64,000 nt of DNA from the NCBI RefSeq assembly GCF_040518285.1, contig NZ_CP155449.1, forward strand, positions 3,720,001-3,784,000. Reading direction: 5' to 3'. The DNA is from Knoellia sp. S7-12. Lineage in GTDB: Bacteria > Actinomycetota > Actinomycetes > Actinomycetales > Dermatophilaceae. Of this stretch, positions 63,361 through 64,000 are shown one piece after another. The notes beneath the pieces are model-generated. The model was not told the DNA's origin and made no database searches. It saw only the letters and a program-made list of their open reading frames with translations. The first letter of the stretch is position 1; the number at the start of each line of letters is the position of its first letter. Both the position numbers and the translations under genes were made by a program.

Positions 63361-64000
63361 TCACTCACCGGAGCGGATGATCTCGGCGTATGCCGGAAGC
63401 GTGAGGAAGTCCTCGTAGTCGTCGTCGAGCGCTGTGCGCACGAAGAGCTCACGCGCCATCGCGAGGTGATCGGCGTAGGCGCCCGACTCGACCAGCGCGG
63501 CATACTCCTCCTCGACGATCCGCTCGACGAGCTCACGGGTGATCGTCTCGCCGGAGTCGAGGCTGGCGCCGTTGTGCGTCCACTGCCAGATCTGCGAGCG
63601 CGAGATCTCGGCGGTCGCGGCGTCCTCCATGAGGTTGTGGATGGCGGCGGCACCGTTGCCCGAGAGCCACGCTGCGAGATAGGTGATGCCGACCTCGACG
63701 TTGCCACGCAGGCCCTCCTCGGTGCGTTCGCCCGGGGTCAGCTCGATGGCGAGCAGGTCGGAGGCCACGACGGACACGTCGTCGCGCTGGCGGCCGATCT
63801 GGTTGTCGCCGTCGAGGACCCCGTCGAAGATCTCGGCGCACACCGGGACGAGGTCGGGGTGGGCGACCCAGGACCCGTCGAACCCGGCCTGCGCCTCCCG
63901 GGTCTTGTCGGCCCGTACCTTCTCGAAGGCGACGCGGTTGACCTCCTCGTCGCGACGCGAGGGGATGAACGCAGCCATGCCACCCATCGCGAAGGCGCCG
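63361..64000 (-). CDS. aceB: Malate synthase, C-terminal part (gene continues off the window)
   Basis: The last 213 or so residues. MAAFIPSRRDEEVNRVAFEKVRADKTREAQAGFDGSWVAHPDLV is the malate-synthase A signature region around the catalytic Asp-bearing C-terminal domain; SGNGAAAIHNLMEDAATAEISRSQIWQW is the family's C-terminal plug. It condenses glyoxylate with acetyl-CoA, a second outlet for purine-derived glyoxylate. Confidence 0.94.
   Translation of the reverse strand, partial: GAFAMGGMAAFIPSRRDEEVNRVAFEKVRADKTREAQAGFDGSWVAHPDLVPVCAEIFDGVLDGDNQIGRQRDDVSVVASDLLAIELTPGERTEEGLRGNVEVGITYLAAWLSGNGAAAIHNLMEDAATAEISRSQIWQWTHNGASLDSGETITRELVERIVEEEYAALVESGAYADHLAMARELFVRTALDDDYEDFLTLPAYAEIIRSGE

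Noticed and set aside
1..64000. tRNA, rRNA or CRISPR loci
   Set aside because: No T-loop-type GTTCGAATC with a matching cloverleaf, no rRNA-like stretch and no regularly spaced repeats were seen; the only short tandem arrays are at 25861, 40631 and 61958.

Overview
This window comes from a high-GC actinobacterial chromosome. Evidence: strong G/C third-position bias, many GTG starts, frequent 4-nt start/stop overlaps, and actinobacterial families (DinB2-type polymerase, DUF4235, DUF2231, factor-independent uricase, hut genes with hutF). The style suggests Micrococcales, perhaps Intrasporangiaceae, but that placement is inference. No rRNA, tRNA or CRISPR array was recognised. The octamer GTATGCCG/CGGCATAC occurs about 53 times by eye, roughly twenty-fold more than base composition predicts.

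Layout. 1-12 kb holds housekeeping and stress genes: a thioredoxin-reductase-like flavoprotein divergent from an MFS pump, a DinB2-type polymerase, an operon merR-lhgO-permease, an L,D-transpeptidase, a hydrolase, a secreted protein, an Lrp regulator, an M20 peptidase and a PhyH-like dioxygenase. About 12.1-18.5 kb looks like an accessory island: a hemerythrin pair, several orphan small genes, a Fic protein with a palindromic leader, an isolated divergent glutamyl-tRNA reductase paralogue and an IS30 transposase remnant. It lacks the octamer. 18.2-26.7 kb holds a multicopper oxidase, an L,D-transpeptidase lipoprotein, an MFS pump and a thiamine-precursor ECF transporter behind a TPP riboswitch.

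26.6-36.4 kb carries histidine-degradation genes (hutI, hutF, an AllC-like hydrolase, hutU), interrupted by a YbaK protein, an EF-G-like protein and others. hutH and hutG are not in the window.

38-64 kb is a nearly complete purine-to-central-metabolism locus. Guanine deaminase and xanthine dehydrogenase (xdhABC) make urate. Uricase, HIU hydrolase and OHCU decarboxylase make allantoin. Allantoinase and ureidoglycine aminohydrolase continue toward glyoxylate. Glyoxylate carboligase, tartronate semialdehyde reductase, hydroxypyruvate isomerase and glycerate kinase convert glyoxylate to glycerate-2-phosphate, and malate synthase offers a second exit. Allantoate hydrolysis and ureidoglycolate lysis have no canonical gene here; the M20 hydrolase in the hut block and the FAH-family protein are candidates. 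A two-component system and a three-gene ABC exporter interrupt the locus at 43.8-48.9 kb. Four purine transcription units share an IclR/AllR-like box, TGGAA-N6-TTCCA, which points to one regulon controlled by a regulator outside the window.
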